A stretch of DNA of 64,000 nucleotides from Cucumis sativus. Its lineage: Eukaryota; Streptophyta; Magnoliopsida; Cucurbitales; Cucurbitaceae. This document shows positions 1 through 12,070 of the stretch, piece after piece; position 1 is the stretch's first letter, and the number at the start of each line of letters is the position of its first letter. The position numbers and the translations under genes are program-made. The stretch spans positions 26,973,498 to 27,037,497 of the forward strand of contig NC_026660.2 in NCBI RefSeq assembly GCF_000004075.3. Reading direction: 5' to 3'. Below the pieces are notes generated by a model. That model saw nothing but the letters and a program-made list of their open reading frames with translations. It searched no databases and had not been told where the DNA came from.

Positions 1-1614
1 ACCCATTTATTCCACTGCCTTATGTTACCAAAACATTACAACTTTTGTAAACCTTCGCCTTCTAACAACCAGAGTCATTAAGAACTCAACTCATACTACT
101 ATTCTTCACTCAAACTCATTATGCCTCGTTACAACTCATTTTTACATCTACTACTTAACATACAACTGTGTTGTTATGTACTGGTTAAGAAATTCATTGT
201 TCACATTTTCTTACTTCCAATTATACTTGAAATTCATTGTTCACATATTCTTACTTCCAATTATACTTGAAAACAGCTCATTCCAAATGGCTTCCCGTTT
301 TTGTATTAATATATTTGAAGACCTGGAAGAAAAATGGAAAAACAAAAAATTGGCTGATGGGTGAAAGCTTAGATATAATTCTTGTTTCGGAATTATGATT
401 TGGGCCTGTGAATAGTAGAAGCCCAAAAGTTGTGGGCCGAAATCTTGGCACGGACATTGCGGCAAACGAAGTCGGCAAAAGTTTATATCTAAACTTTCGT
501 TTTTGTTTGGAAGACACCCAAGATTTCAAATGGCGTAAGATACGAATCATAAATTTCTACGTATGTGAGTTGGTCGTTAATAAAATTAAACTAAGCGTCT
601 AGAATTTTATCAAACTGGATATTTAGTTTTACGTTGATGGAGATAATTAATTTTGAAATACAATTATAAATTAGTATTTGAAATTTAAAGATTTATTAGA
701 TAAAATTTGAAGTGCATAATTTTATTTCATACAAAAATAGAAGTCTAGTCATTTATAATTTAACCTATCTTTTGAGGAGGGATACTTAGTTGATTAATAT
801 TTTAAACTCGATCAATTAAAAGAATAATACATCATTAGGATGGTGAAATTTATTTAGGACAAGTAAAGATAAGAAATTCAAATCCCAAATTGTTAATAAA
901 TGTATATAATAGTTAAACTATGTTGTGTGTTAGTAGGAGTAGAACAAAGACAGTAGTTTGTAGTTTTTGATTCTTAGAACATGAGGCATTGACTTGAATA
1001 TTTACATATAATATATATTAATTGAAAAAACACTCAACATATATATTCAATACAATCAACATAATAAATGTGAAAGATTAGTGGTTTTCAGATGAAGTAT
1101 TTGCATGTGACTACTAGCTAAACTAAAATATTTGGAAAAAGAAAAGCTTAAACATAGATGGTAGATGGATAGACATGATGAATTTCAAGATAATTGCTCC
1201 ACTCCATTCCATATAGTGTTAAAAGGAACCTGAAAAATAAAAATGGGAGAAAGTGATTTTTGATTGAGCTGCTCTCATTTTAAGTATTATTATATTCCAT
1301 CTTGGTTGGAGTTAGGGGGAGGAAGCCATAGTCCGTGTCGGCATCGAACTCCGATTAGTCAAGGTCAGGGAAGCGTTGCATTTGCCGGAGGAACATCAAA
1401 ATTTCGTATTGCATACATTCATATCCTCAAATGTCAAAATCTATGCGGATTTTGATACTTTTAGGAGGTAAACGACCTTGGGGAGCAAGGCAACTCCGGA
1501 GGGTAAATACCCCAAGCTGACTTTCAATCAATTTCATTACCGATTGACATGGGTTTTTGGCTCAACCCACGATTCTTCATAACCTCCTAATAAAGCCCCT
1601 TCACTCAACAAACA
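1..1614. other. Intergenic / upstream of HCC2
   Basis: No convincing coding region. It contains a 40-bp tandem duplication (see 189-271), a pair of TGGGCC/GGCCCA-type site II promoter motifs around 398-440, and AT-rich filler. A GC-richer stretch at about 1310-1510 stands out from its surroundings. It has only short open frames on either strand and matches no family I recognise, so it may be the HCC2 promoter or 5' leader, or a fragment of an unidentified repeat. Confidence 0.6.
189..271. repeat. 40-bp tandem duplication
   Basis: Two head-to-tail copies with period 40 (about 191-230 and 231-270) differ by one base in the middle. Each copy begins AATTCATTGTTCACAT. It looks like a recent local slippage duplication. 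Confidence 0.9.
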
Positions 1615-3725
1615 ATGCTCACTTTTCGCTCTATTTTCTCAACCTCCAAACATCACTCCCGTCAGGCTCCATCTGTATTTCAAAGGTTTTTCCCTTAAAC
1701 CCCCTTTTGTACCCATTCCCGCTGGTTATGTTGCGTTTTATTACTGTTTATATGCCTTTCTATTATCTTTCTCTCAATCCAAATCCCGCATGTGCAAATA
1801 ATTATCCCGCTGAGTTGGTTTCTGCTTTCTATCAATGCAATTCCATGTTTTGGTTTATCAATAACTTACTTTAAATTGTTAACTGGAGGCATACGGCTGT
1901 GACTATATTTGTATTGGGATCGTTCTTTCCAGTGAACCTGGTTAATTTTGAATTTTGGCGTAGGTTACATCCATCAATTAGCGTTCTGTCCTGCAAATGT
2001 TCCACATCATCAAAATACAGCAAGGAAAGACCTGAAGTTCCTCTTCTATCCGCAGATGGACATACTTCTTCTTCATGGACTACTTATATCATTGTATGAC
2101 CTGATCTCATCTTTTAGTTTCAAGTTTCTCCTTGTTGGGTAAATATAGTTTTGTGAAGACGTTTTAAATTGGCCTTCTTTTGTGTTTCGTTACATTACTA
2201 TTCTATACTAATCATCATAATGCCTTTTTGAATTTCTTTGCTTTACTTTTATTATTTTTGTTTTTGTGCAGCCAGCTGCGGTGATGGGTTTTGTTGGGTT
2301 AGCAGCCTTTGTACATTATAACGATGAGAGAAGAGCTGTCTTGAAAGGTTACTATCTTTGTGCTCTTCTGTCGATTTTTTGCTGCCATTACAATTAGTTT
2401 CAGTAATTTATTGTCTGCATTAAGATACGAGAAAGATTATATGGCACTAGCAGTCGTGTTAGGACTTGGGACGACCTCAAGAAACCATAGATAGTTGTGG
2501 AACCATCCAGTAGTTGTGAATTTCCTAGACTTCTATATGCTCAGGTAGAGAGATGAGAAAGTAGAAGATGGAAAAAGCTTGAATGGGCTGAACAATAACC
2601 TCTTTATATGTGGATTATGAAAATGTCAGATTTGTGTCTATGAACAGGCATTATATATACATATCCTACTTGCGTAATCTGATTATATCTAAACTGTACG
2701 ATGAAGTTATGGGCTGTTACAACTCACGATGTGGATGGCAGGGGTTAACTTATTGAAATTAATGTTGTAATATACTGTACGATCAAGTTTATGCTCTGAA
2801 GATTTGACATCCGCCTGACTTTTAGTTATCCCGTGGCAGCATGTAGTATACTTTTTAGATTGATTTTAGGGGCCATGTTTTAGTGCTTCAGATTTAAAGA
2901 CAACTAAAGTGTCTTCTTTGATTCAGGACAGGGAAACACGTGCGAAAACATAGTTAAAGGACCAGTTATTGGGGGCCCATTTTCTCTTATCGATACAGAG
3001 AAAAGAAATGTAACAGAGAAAGATCTTCGGGGGAACTGGACTCTGCTCTACTTTGGATACACTTCGTCTCCTGATGTTGTGCCAGAGCAACTCCAGATTA
3101 TGTCCAAGGCTATAGACATATTAGGTATTCGACTACTTTAAAACATGCAACTTTGGATTATTGTTGCCGTGTACTTCCACTCTTGTTTTAATTACTTGTT
3201 TGTTGTTCTGTGAATAAGAATCTAGACATAAATTCAAGGTTCTACCTATATTCGTGACAATTGATCCACAACGGGATAACCCATCACATCTTCGTGCTTA
3301 TCTTAAAGGTCAGTCTTTACCTCTTCATGAAGATTGTCAAGATAAATATATTTTGGCGGAGGTTTATCTTATCTTTCCTATCATTTATGGACTGCAGAGT
3401 TCGATTCAAGAATTATAGGACTAACTGGGCCAGTTGCAGCAGTAAGGCAAATGGCACAGGAATACCGAGTTTACTTTAAGAAGGTTGAGGAGGAAGGCAA
3501 TGATTATCTTATCGATACTTCACACAAAATGTAAGCCACCTGACACAATCGAATCTACTTCTCATATTATGACTTGAACAATGTATTATGTATGTATGAC
3601 GGGGAAAAACGATCAGGTATTTGTTGAGTCCAAACCTGGAGGTTTTGAGATGCTTTGGAATGGAGTACAATGCTGAAGAGGTTTCACAAGCCATACTGAA
3701 CGTACTTCAGAAAACTCCTCAATAA
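1615..3725 (+). CDS. HCC2: SCO1 homolog 2-like mitochondrial protein (HCC2)
   Basis: Seven exons in phase: 1615-1685, 1964-2093, 2272-2347, 2927-3124, 3219-3308, 3398-3530 and 3617-3725, giving 268 aa (Arabidopsis HCC2 is of similar size). Residues 1-65 look like a presequence. A membrane segment follows at about 68-83, ahead of HYNDERRAV, and then a thioredoxin-fold SCO domain. Canonical SCO proteins deliver copper to cytochrome c oxidase through a CxxxC pair and a distal His. Here the site reads YTSSPDVVPEQ (about 137-147), so both cysteines are Ser/Val, and the His region reads LIDTSHKMYLL. This loss defines the HCC2 type, which in Arabidopsis has been linked to redox or UV-stress roles rather than copper delivery. 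The start at 1615 gives a basic, Ser-rich presequence that splices cleanly into exon 2. The acceptor at 3218 is preferred over one at 3225 because only it keeps the frame. Confidence 0.93.
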
Positions 3726-5904
3726 CGCCCTACAGGTCTTCAACTTCTCTCCTATGCATTCCTATTTGTTCTAAATTTCTTTTTAGTCATCCAGTAAAGC
3801 ACTTGAGACGTCGGCTTAACATTATTACCTGAATTTGAACCCTTTAGAAGTCCATTCGTAGTACAATACGGTAAACAGAAAAGGCAATTTTTTTGTTCAG
3901 CAATTGTTTCAACTTTATAACTTGGGTATAGAATCACTATAATCCGTTGAACTCTCCAGCTTGCTTGATTATGATTCTTTGATTTAAAGATGGTTCGACT
4001 GCAGTCTTGAACCTCTTCTTTCATTTCTTTGTCTGCAATATAAAATAAACGGGAAATCACTATCCTCTCAGACCACGTATCTCAATTCTCGACCTGTTAG
4101 GTTCTTCATTGGTAAATCTTTGATCTAGAGCTTGTAGGAGAAGCAGGAATACCCATAGAAGATGATGATTTTGTTGGTCCTAAAGTACTGTAATGAATGA
4201 AATGCTGATTGATTTGATTTCATAATACTTCTACTATAAGAAACTTTATTTTGGCTTAGTTTGGTTTTGGATTGATGGAGAGAAATTACTGTAGGGGCAA
4301 GAATGTTGTGTTTACTTGAAAATGTATCAACATCTATAGCCACACCTAAGTCTGTTTATTAGTTAGTTTAGGGTCCATTGTATTTCCATGTTTTTTGTTT
4401 TCTGTTTTTTTAGCATTAGAAACAAAATTATCTTTGATAACTATTATCATTTACTTTTCCTTGAAAAAAAGAAAGGAAATAAAAAATTTGTTTCACAATC
4501 TTTTTTTTTTTTTTTTTGTTTTTGTTTCTTGTGTTATTTTCCAAACATTTTCATGGATTTTTTTTTTACTTTAAATATAATTTAATGACATAACAAATAA
4601 AAAATATAGAATTCACTGAAATATAAAAAATAATAATTTTAAAATTTAAATAACATAGGACATATTAACAACCTAAATTTGGAAGATAAAAATAATATGT
4701 AAATTTAAATATTGAGCGGACTAAAATTTAAAATTAAATTAAACATATAAATTTTAAAAATAAATAAAAGTACATTCTGAAAATTTGAGAATTAGCAAGA
4801 GAAGAAAAAAAATTTAAAAATATTGAACATATATTAAAGATTATTAAAGAGGCCGAAAAAATAAATTAAAAAAAACAAGTTAAGAAGGATGAAAGAGAAA
4901 TAAAATAGGGATTTTTGCAAAAAAAAAAAAAAACAAATTATGATAATATAATTTATGTCACAATATTTTCTAAATTTGTAAAAGTAGCAAATTTAAAAAT
5001 AATGATGATAGTTTTATAATTATCGTCTGATATCATCGTAATATGCAAAAGAAAAATGAGTTGAATGTTTTGAGCTGTTTTTTTAAAAATGTTTTTGTTA
5101 TTTGATGCAATCTTTTAATAAAATAATCTATTAAAATTATAAATAGCCTAACGGTGAATGTAGACCTATCTCCTCGGCCAACTAGAAAATAGAGACTATG
5201 GATAGTAGTTTTTCTATTTTTGTTCAATTTTTAGAAGCTTTATTAAATTTTGAAAACAAAAAAAATGAGAACCGTTTCCTTGAAATTCTCATCATATTTT
5301 CTGAAATCTGAAGTCTGTTTTTGATAGGTCACATTTTCTCTCTTCCAAGGAAAAATCCAAATTTCACATTTGTGGAATTCACATTTGGTTTGTTTTAAGG
5401 ATTTTTTTCCCCATAGATAATGAATTGTTAAAACAAAAGGGGGATTTGAAGGCAATAAATAAACACAAAACCAATACAACAATACAACAAAAAGAAAACC
5501 TAAACCTAAAGGGGAATAAAGCCCCACACACAACCTTACAAAGAGCGGTTCCAAGGAAGATACTCCACACCCTTTTAATCGTATTGCTGTTTATATTTAT
5601 TGAATGTGACGGTCCATTTACTAACCACACCTTCAAAACATATTTAAAGCATACTTTTCATTATGAACTCAAAAACGTATACTTTATTTGTTTTGAGAGT
5701 CTAATTAGGCGCAATTTTTATAACTATCGATGGTAAAGTTTGTTGGAAAGAAGGGAAAAAAAAAAAAAAGAGCTTTGCCGACACATATGATACTAAGTTT
5801 TTAACTTTAATAAAATAAAAAGATGATCGGTCAATGCGAAGACAAATGGCTTCCGGACAAAATCCCCTCCACGGCCCACTTGCCCACATTAACTTTCATT
5901 ATTA
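3726..5904. other. HCC2 3' flank and AT-rich intergenic DNA
   Basis: The first 600 bases are probably HCC2 3' UTR and terminator. From about 4380 to 5240 the DNA is very AT-rich, with poly-A and poly-T tracts. Around 5240-5640 it is somewhat less AT-rich and holds overlapping open frames of about 100 codons on both strands, none resembling a known protein. No gene is called. Confidence 0.6.
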
Positions 5905-6173
5905 TTAGGATTAAATGCTGTTTTTTCTTTGTTGCTCCTTTTCTTACTCACCCATTTGTTCATCATTCCTGACAAACAAACAAGATCCGATCAAAAAGTA
6001 AAGTAAACCAACAACAAAACACTGCTGCTGCTCTCCATTTAACTATTGCTTCTCACCCAACATACCAATTACACAACACCCCTTTGATTTAATTCCCAAA
6101 ATCCTGCTCAATCATCGATTATAACCTCTTCCACTTTCCTTCTCTTACAACAGTTTTATTGCGTACATCATAT

Positions 6174-6818
6174 TCAAACCACCTGCTTCAACTTCAAATT
6201 GGGGTCACCTGATCGGATCAAATCCCGGCCACTCTCACTCCCACTCCCACTGGGACAATTATTTTGGATGTTGGTCAGATTATACGGCGACCTATCCAGA
6301 GCCAACCACTGCTCCACCGTGAACAGTTGTTGATCGCACGGGCTATGAACCCCTGTTGTGGTCACCTCCAGATAGTTGCAGTACCAACCATGGTGCGGAC
6401 CCGATCCATCAGAGGTCAGGTTCAATGAACACACGGGTCCGCTCAGGCATGGACCTCTTCCACTGAAAATATCGAGATTACCTCTCTCGAAGTAGTTGTA
6501 GCCGGGTCCCATCAACCCGCCCCATTTCTCCAGATCCATAATCCTGATTCCATCCCCGGCAGCCGTGTAGAGCGTGGCGGTAATCACCGAGTCCGTCCCT
6601 GCTTTCAGGATCGACCCTGTTCTGATATACACCGTGTACACGCAATCTGGATTCTGCATCAAACAAATCCAAAATGTACATCAGTTATTTTTATTTCTTT
6701 CAAAGGGCAAAAAAAAAAAAAAAAAAAAACGGAGGAGAGTAAGTGGAAATACATCGGAGAAAGCTATGGCAGAGAAGGAAAGGAGAATGGAGAAGAAGAG
6801 GGCAGATTTGGTGGCCAT
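6174..6818 (-). CDS. PLAT/LH2 domain stress protein, copy 1 (PLAT1-like)
   Basis: Two exons, 6753-6818 and 6174-6653, separated by a 99-bp intron, give 181 aa, the length of Arabidopsis PLAT1. Exon 1 encodes a signal peptide (MATKSALFFSILLSFSAIAF). Exon 2 encodes the single PLAT/LH2 beta-sandwich: DCVYTVYIRTGS at the start, then the conserved LMGPGYNYFERGNLDIFSGR and LNLTSDGSGPHHGWYCNY stretches, with paired cysteines, and a tail ending KLKQVV. Plant PLAT-only proteins are ER/secretory and act as positive regulators of abiotic stress tolerance. The start is the only ATG giving a signal peptide, and a TATA-like element lies about 50 bp upstream. It is one of a head-to-tail pair with 8817-9412. 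Confidence 0.93.
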
Positions 6819-6864
6819 GGTTGTGTTGTGGAATGATGAGTATGTTTTGTTCTTGTAGATATTA

Positions 6865-6874
6865 TTATATATAG
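6865..6874 (-). promoter_or_regulatory. TATA-like element of PLAT gene 1
   Basis: Reads TATATATAAT on the minus strand, about 50 bp upstream of the PLAT1-like start codon, a normal distance for a short leader. Confidence 0.55.
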
Positions 6875-6960
6875 AAAATCTAATTGCTAAAACCATGCCA
6901 ACTCAATTGAGATTCATCGGACGGCTGCAATCATTTGATGGCCCACTATTAATGGTGAAT

Positions 6961-8020
6961 GTCAACAATTTGATAATCTTTCAAATGATTCATCCAATCA
7001 TCTGTCTCCACGTACTCACAAATAAATGGCATCGTCTCGATTCTTCCGATTTCTCCCTCTTCTTTTCTAAATAAATGACAATAACTACTGACTCAGTATA
7101 TTATGAATCCAACATAATTAATCCTCAAAATATAATGCTTGTGAGCATTTTTTAAATGTTTCAATTACTTTTTATTTCATCTCACACCACGAAGACCTAA
7201 ATGAGATGGGAATGGATGTAGGATAAACATGTCATCGTTTGGTTCAAGTTTTCGTAGAATCCATTATATAAATGTCTATGAACTATACTCATTCAAAATT
7301 ATAAGTTTGCATGGCTAAACACTTGAAATTCAAATTCGTCGAACATTTAACTCTTAGTGATCCCGATCCAAATTGGCTCAAACTCACCTTGTGAATCTTA
7401 GCAAAACATTTTCTGTCTTTAGTCACGATCGAACACAACTCTATAATTGCTTTAAGAGCCCTTAAATTTTCTCTTTTAGCCTTCAATCCCGGTCGAAATT
7501 GTCTTAGAGATGGCTTAAGATCTCCTTAGACTTGTTTCTCTACGTCCAATCTCGATCGAACTTTGTCTGATATTGCTCAAGTTCCCCTGTCCTTAAGCAT
7601 TCTTTCCTTCATCTCGATCGAAAAAGCACCAATATAGTCTCGAGATCAATATAAACTCACAGTTGGTTAATGACCAATATGATTAACGTAATAAGAACTA
7701 ATTTTTTAAATAATTTTATAACTAGTTTACCATTAATTAATTATAATTTAGTACTTCCTAATTATATACCTTCATCAAATTTATCTTATCAAATTACTCG
7801 TTTTACAAATACTAGTAATTAATATTATTATTTGATTGTTAATAATTAAATTTTCTTTAAAAGTATGAATTTGAATGTATTAAAATTTGAATGTATTAAA
7901 ATTTTATTAGAGTTTTCACGATTAATTTTACAAATAAAATATATAAAAAAAAATTCGTTTATTCTTAACCAATCACAGACATCCTTAATTATGAATGTAA
8001 TTCCAAATACATCAATTTAA
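6961..8020. other. Sequence present upstream of PLAT copy 1 only
   Basis: This stretch lies between the proximal promoter of PLAT gene 1 and the distal block 8021-8190. In copy B the matching blocks lie almost next to each other (9480-9560, then 9630-9790), so about 1 kb was inserted here or lost there. It contains the 63-bp degenerate tandem array and AT-rich DNA, with no ORF of note. Confidence 0.55.
7330..7645. repeat. Degenerate tandem array, about 63-bp period, five units
   Basis: A motif close to TCYCGATCGAA recurs at about 7361, 7422, 7486, 7550 and 7612, a spacing of 61-64 bp. Between the motifs the units share a run resembling GCTTAAGAGCCCTTA and a T/C-rich end before CAA. The copies have diverged substantially, so the array is old. 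It may be a minisatellite or internal subrepeats of a dead mobile element. Confidence 0.75.
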
Positions 8021-8190
8021 ACGGTTCTATATTATTAACCGATTGATAACAAATTGACTAATAACTTACCACTTGTAAGAAATTTAAATTTTGATTAGAG
8101 ACGTTCAAGCTATAAAAAAAATATTTAATCAAATTAGTTGAGAAATCTTATCAATGCCTTATGCTTTAAAAAATAATTTTTTAAATAATA
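8021..8190. repeat. Distal PLAT upstream block, copy A
   Basis: Alignable with 9630-9790. Shared stretches include AATTGACTAAT and ATCAAATTAGTTGAGAAA, followed by TTATGCTT. It is most simply the distal end of the PLAT tandem duplication. Confidence 0.7.
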
Positions 8191-8816
8191 TTCTGTATTC
8201 TGTAATCTCCATTTATCAATTTCAAAATCTATTGCATATTTACTATTTTGCAGTCTTCATTTTTTATTATTTGATAGGGTTTTAGCTATTTTTTAAAAAA
8301 TAAAATAATATGCATTTAAAAAAAATAGAAACAATTAATATTATAATTTAAACTAAAATATCGTGGAGAGCCAACTTTCACAATTATAACTCAACTACAA
8401 TTAGTTAGGTAGATGATAAATATAAATGTGACTTTTTAAGTTTAAATGTATTTATGAAAATTTTGAAAATTTTAGGGACATTTTTATACCAAATGTAAAA
8501 TTGATAGTCATCTTTTTTTTTTTTTTTATTGTGTAATTTAGCCTAAGATTAAATGCTACCTTTTCATTATTGCTCCTGTTGGTAATGGAAAATATAAACC
8601 AATTATTGTTCATCAGACAAAAGATCGGATAAAAAATAAAGCAAAAAGAATACATTACTCTCCATTAAACTATTACTTCTTCCCCAACATACCAATAACA
8701 CAACTCCACACAAAAACCACATCCATTTGGTTTTATTCCCCAAAATCCTGCTTAATCATCTCGATCAAGCCCTTATTCTACAACAATTCTATTACATCAA
8801 TCATAACCCACACCAC

Positions 8817-9412
8817 CTACTGCAATTTCAAATCACCGCGGATTCCACTCCCACTCAGACACTCATTCCGGATGGCGGTCAGCTCATAAGGCGACACATC
8901 TAAGGCCAACCACTGCTCCACCGTGAACAGGGTTTGCTCGCACGGCATGTGGACACCCGTTTTGGTAACCTCCACATAGTTGCAGTACCACCCATGGTGC
9001 GGACCCGATCCATCGGAGGTCAGGTTTAACGAACACACCGGTCCGCTCAGGCATGGACCTCTTCCGCTGAAAATGTCGAGATTGCCCCTCTCGAAGTAGT
9101 TGTAGTCGGGTCCCATCAACCCGCCCCATTTCTCCAGATCCTTAATCCGGACTTCGTCCCCATCCGCCGAGTAGAGCGTGGCGGCAATCACCGAGTCCGT
9201 CCCTGCTTTCAAGGTCGACCCTGTTCTGATGTACACCGTGTACACACAATCTGCATCCTGCATATAGATCAACCAAAACCAAAATGTGTATCAGTCTTCT
9301 TTTAGGTTTCCAGATGAAGAAAAAAAAACACAGTTAGTGGAAATACATCGGAGAAAGCTATGGCAGAGAAGGAGAGGAGAATGGAGAGGAAAAGGAGAGA
9401 TTTGTAGGCCAT
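8817..9412 (-). CDS. PLAT/LH2 domain stress protein, copy 2
   Basis: Two exons, 9347-9412 and 8817-9257, give 168 aa. The signal peptide (MAYKSLLFLSILLSFSAIAF) is nearly identical to copy 1 and the intron sits at the same place after FSD. The PLAT domain is closely similar throughout (DCVYTVYIRTGS, LMGPDYNYFERGNLDIFSGR), with a scattering of substitutions such as VEVTKTGVHMPCEQ. The C-terminus is shorter (GSGIRGDLKLQ) because copy 1 carries an extra Ser/Arg/Asp-rich stretch before its KLKQVV end. Both copies look intact, so they are probably both expressed secretory stress proteins. A TATA-like element lies about 60 bp upstream. Confidence 0.93.
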
Positions 9413-9472
9413 GTTTGTGTTGTGTGGTAATGAGTATTAATGAGGAGTTGTGTTTTTCTTGTAATTGATATT

Positions 9473-9480
9473 TCTATATA
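9473..9480 (-). promoter_or_regulatory. TATA-like element of PLAT gene 2
   Basis: TATATAGA on the minus strand, about 60 bp upstream of the start codon and in a position homologous to that of copy 1. Confidence 0.5.
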
Positions 9481-9629
9481 GAGATTTGAATCACCAAAAC
9501 CACGACAGCTCATCACAGATTCATCTCTGCTTTATTATAATCCATGGCCATCTTTTTCCATCTGAAAATATCATTAATTTTATTTAAGTTCTTAAAAAAT
9601 ATTAAGTTACTATTTTATTTCATAATAGA

Positions 9630-9790
9630 TAGACCTATTGTTTACGAGTTTTGGTAACGAATTGACTAATGATATATAATCCATCTAACAAGTTTAAAAA
9701 TTGATTAAACACGTTAAAATAAACATTTGATCAAATTAGTTGAGAAAACCTCATGAATAATAATGTTATGCTTAAAACAGTAATTTTTTT
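9630..9790. repeat. Distal PLAT upstream block, copy B
   Basis: Partner of 8021-8190, here only about 220 bp upstream of the PLAT2 start compared with about 1.2 kb for copy A. Confidence 0.7.
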
Positions 9791-12052
9791 TCAAGAAAAT
9801 GATTTGTTGATTTTGAAGTGACGTACAGTTGATTGGTAAGTAGTATAATATTTATGCAAATTAAAATTAATAAATGAGAATATCTTATGGAGAAAGGCAA
9901 TGAATATATTCCAAAGGACATGTGATGCACGTTGTTGTTCTCTAAACACTGATCTTCAACTTCCACTTGGTCAATGCTTACCTTAGAGTATTACAAAAGC
10001 TGCCAAACCTAAAATAATACCCCCCATCAATTTCATCTATTATTCAATTTATCTTTACCCATTTACCCATTCAATTAAGCTTAAATGGTATTTGAGCAAG
10101 TTGGTTTAGGATCTTGATGTTTCTGTATTTACATAAAATTGAGATTTCAATGTTCCTATCTTCTCTTTCACTGCTCCTTGAACCAAATTATTCATTTTCA
10201 AGAATATTTCACCTATTAATATGGCAAAATATGTCAAAATCTACCAATGGTAGGAGCCCAACTATGCAGCAAATATGGGTACATTAATAATAAATCATGA
10301 GAGTCTATTTAAAAAAATACATACTTGGATAATTATTTAAAAAATTGTTGTTGATTATACTTACCCCTAAAACATTTGTCATCTGCCAGAATGGGCTTTA
10401 GGAAGGGACTCTCCATGTTGGAGGCCGAACCCAACCAATTCCATTGTGTTGGACACGCGTTTGGTAATGGATTTTGGGCCTTTAGCCCATTTCAGAATTA
10501 GTTAAATATTTGGGCTGGATCAAGGATAAGGCACACCCAACCATCGGCTCGATATTAATGATTGCGCTGAGCACACTACTTTTATATCATATTATTTCCT
10601 TTTTCATATAAGATAAAAGTTGAATGATCATCCAATACTATGAGCACAACACTTCTATGCTTCCTGCTATTCACCATTAAAACTTTTGAGTTAGCGATAA
10701 AATAAGTAACATTGTCAATTTTAGTAAAATGTTAAAGCCATGGTTGAATGGAATATTCGTTTATCTCGATCCACAAAGTCAATGAAATTTCTCTTCTAAC
10801 CTTTTGAAAAGTTCTCATTTTTATCATAAAAAATCTTTGTGTTAAATGTTAATTATATAATTACTCTCGTCACGGTATAAAATCAGTGTCTCGTCACTGT
10901 ATAAAATCACACTGATTAATTGATTGATGTGGAACCAAGAGCTAATTTCTTCATATATTTTTGTAAGCTTATAAAGAGAAATGGAAGGTTAAGGTTGATA
11001 ATATAATATCAATATAAGCTATAATAGTATTTCTAAAGTTTGTAGATTGTGCGATTCTCTAAATCCATGATTAATTATTTGTTAGATAAACAATACGTAA
11101 ATCTAATGTTAATGTGTAAAGCAGATATCTAGGGAAAAAGGAACTGGAATCCATATAGGTTTTATTAATTATAATATATATGGAAAAGAGTATATAGTTG
11201 TGTAATGTAACCTAATAATTGTGATTGTTTAAGCGAGAGAGAAAATAAAGTGAAATAATATAAGAAAAGAAAATATGTATAGTATTGGTATTGAAAAAGA
11301 AAAGGGAGAAACTTTAAAAAGGGATGTTACAGAAAGGAAGGGAACTTTACAAGTGTTAGAATTTAGAACACTGATGGGTGGACATTTCAGAACTTAAAAA
11401 CTTTGGCTTTTACTTTACAACAAAAACACTTTATAACTTGGCTAATTTAGAAATTATTCAAACCAAAAAAAAAATAAAAAGGGTTTTGTGTTTCCCACCT
11501 TTTACAAATCAACATCTCCACATGGTTAGTTGAAAACCCTGCTTCTCCATTTTTATATATATAATAACCCACCTCTTTTTATTTTCCTTTAATTTCTTTC
11601 CCACTTCCAAAAAATTAAAATAAATATGCATGGCATGGGCAACATTAAAAATGAAAGATTACACTACACTAGTTGAGTCTGGAATGGGCAATAAATATAT
11701 ATATTCATATATACAAAAGCTGCTTGTGTGTATCCATTGAGGCAATCGAGGCAATGTTCGAAATATGGTTCTGAATCAATGAATCAAAGAGAAGAGATGA
11801 AGGAAGTTCTTTTTGTAAATCAGTTAGCTGCAGAACTCATTTATGACAATTCATTGCATTGTTGACTGATACCAAATAAATCTAAAATTTGCATTAGGCA
11901 ACGTGTCAACAAATAATGAACAGAAGAAGTAGATATTAGGAGATGAGTAGATAGTAGTTTTTAGGAGTGGGTGCATTTGGTTCCCTGTGAGAAAGGCATC
12001 TGGGGGCACATGGGATTCCATGTGAGTCTGAATTTAAATGGCAGTGTCCACT

Positions 12053-12070
12053 ACACACACACACACACAC
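12053..12070. repeat. (AC)n microsatellite
   Basis: Nine AC units in the PLAT-TPP interval. Confidence 0.95.

Larger units (their letters stand above)
5905..6960. repeat. Tandem segmental duplication, copy A (PLAT gene 1)
   Basis: This segment carries PLAT gene 1 with its 3' and 5' flanks. The 3' flank (ATTAAATGCT..., the ACATACCAAT stretch) is clearly alignable with 8545-8816, and the promoter-side sequence after the TATA box resembles 9480-9540. The coding exons of the two copies are highly similar. The duplication therefore covered the whole gene and not only the coding sequence. Confidence 0.85.
8545..9560. repeat. Tandem segmental duplication, copy B (PLAT gene 2)
   Basis: The counterpart of 5905-6960, offset by about 2.6 kb. 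Homology runs through the 3' flank, both exons, the intron edges and the TATA region. Confidence 0.85.

Noticed and set aside
1259-1282. TGATTGAGCTGC resembling a miR170/171 seed
   Set aside because: Only the first 8-9 bases fit; the rest diverges and no matching arm is visible nearby.
3226-3308. Acceptor TCTAG at 3225 for HCC2 exon 5
   Set aside because: It gives an early stop; the AAG acceptor at 3218 restores the conserved ESRHKFKVLPIFVTIDPQ.
5243-5736. Overlapping ORFs of about 100 codons on both strands
   Set aside because: Low-complexity composition, no family resemblance and no splice or promoter context.
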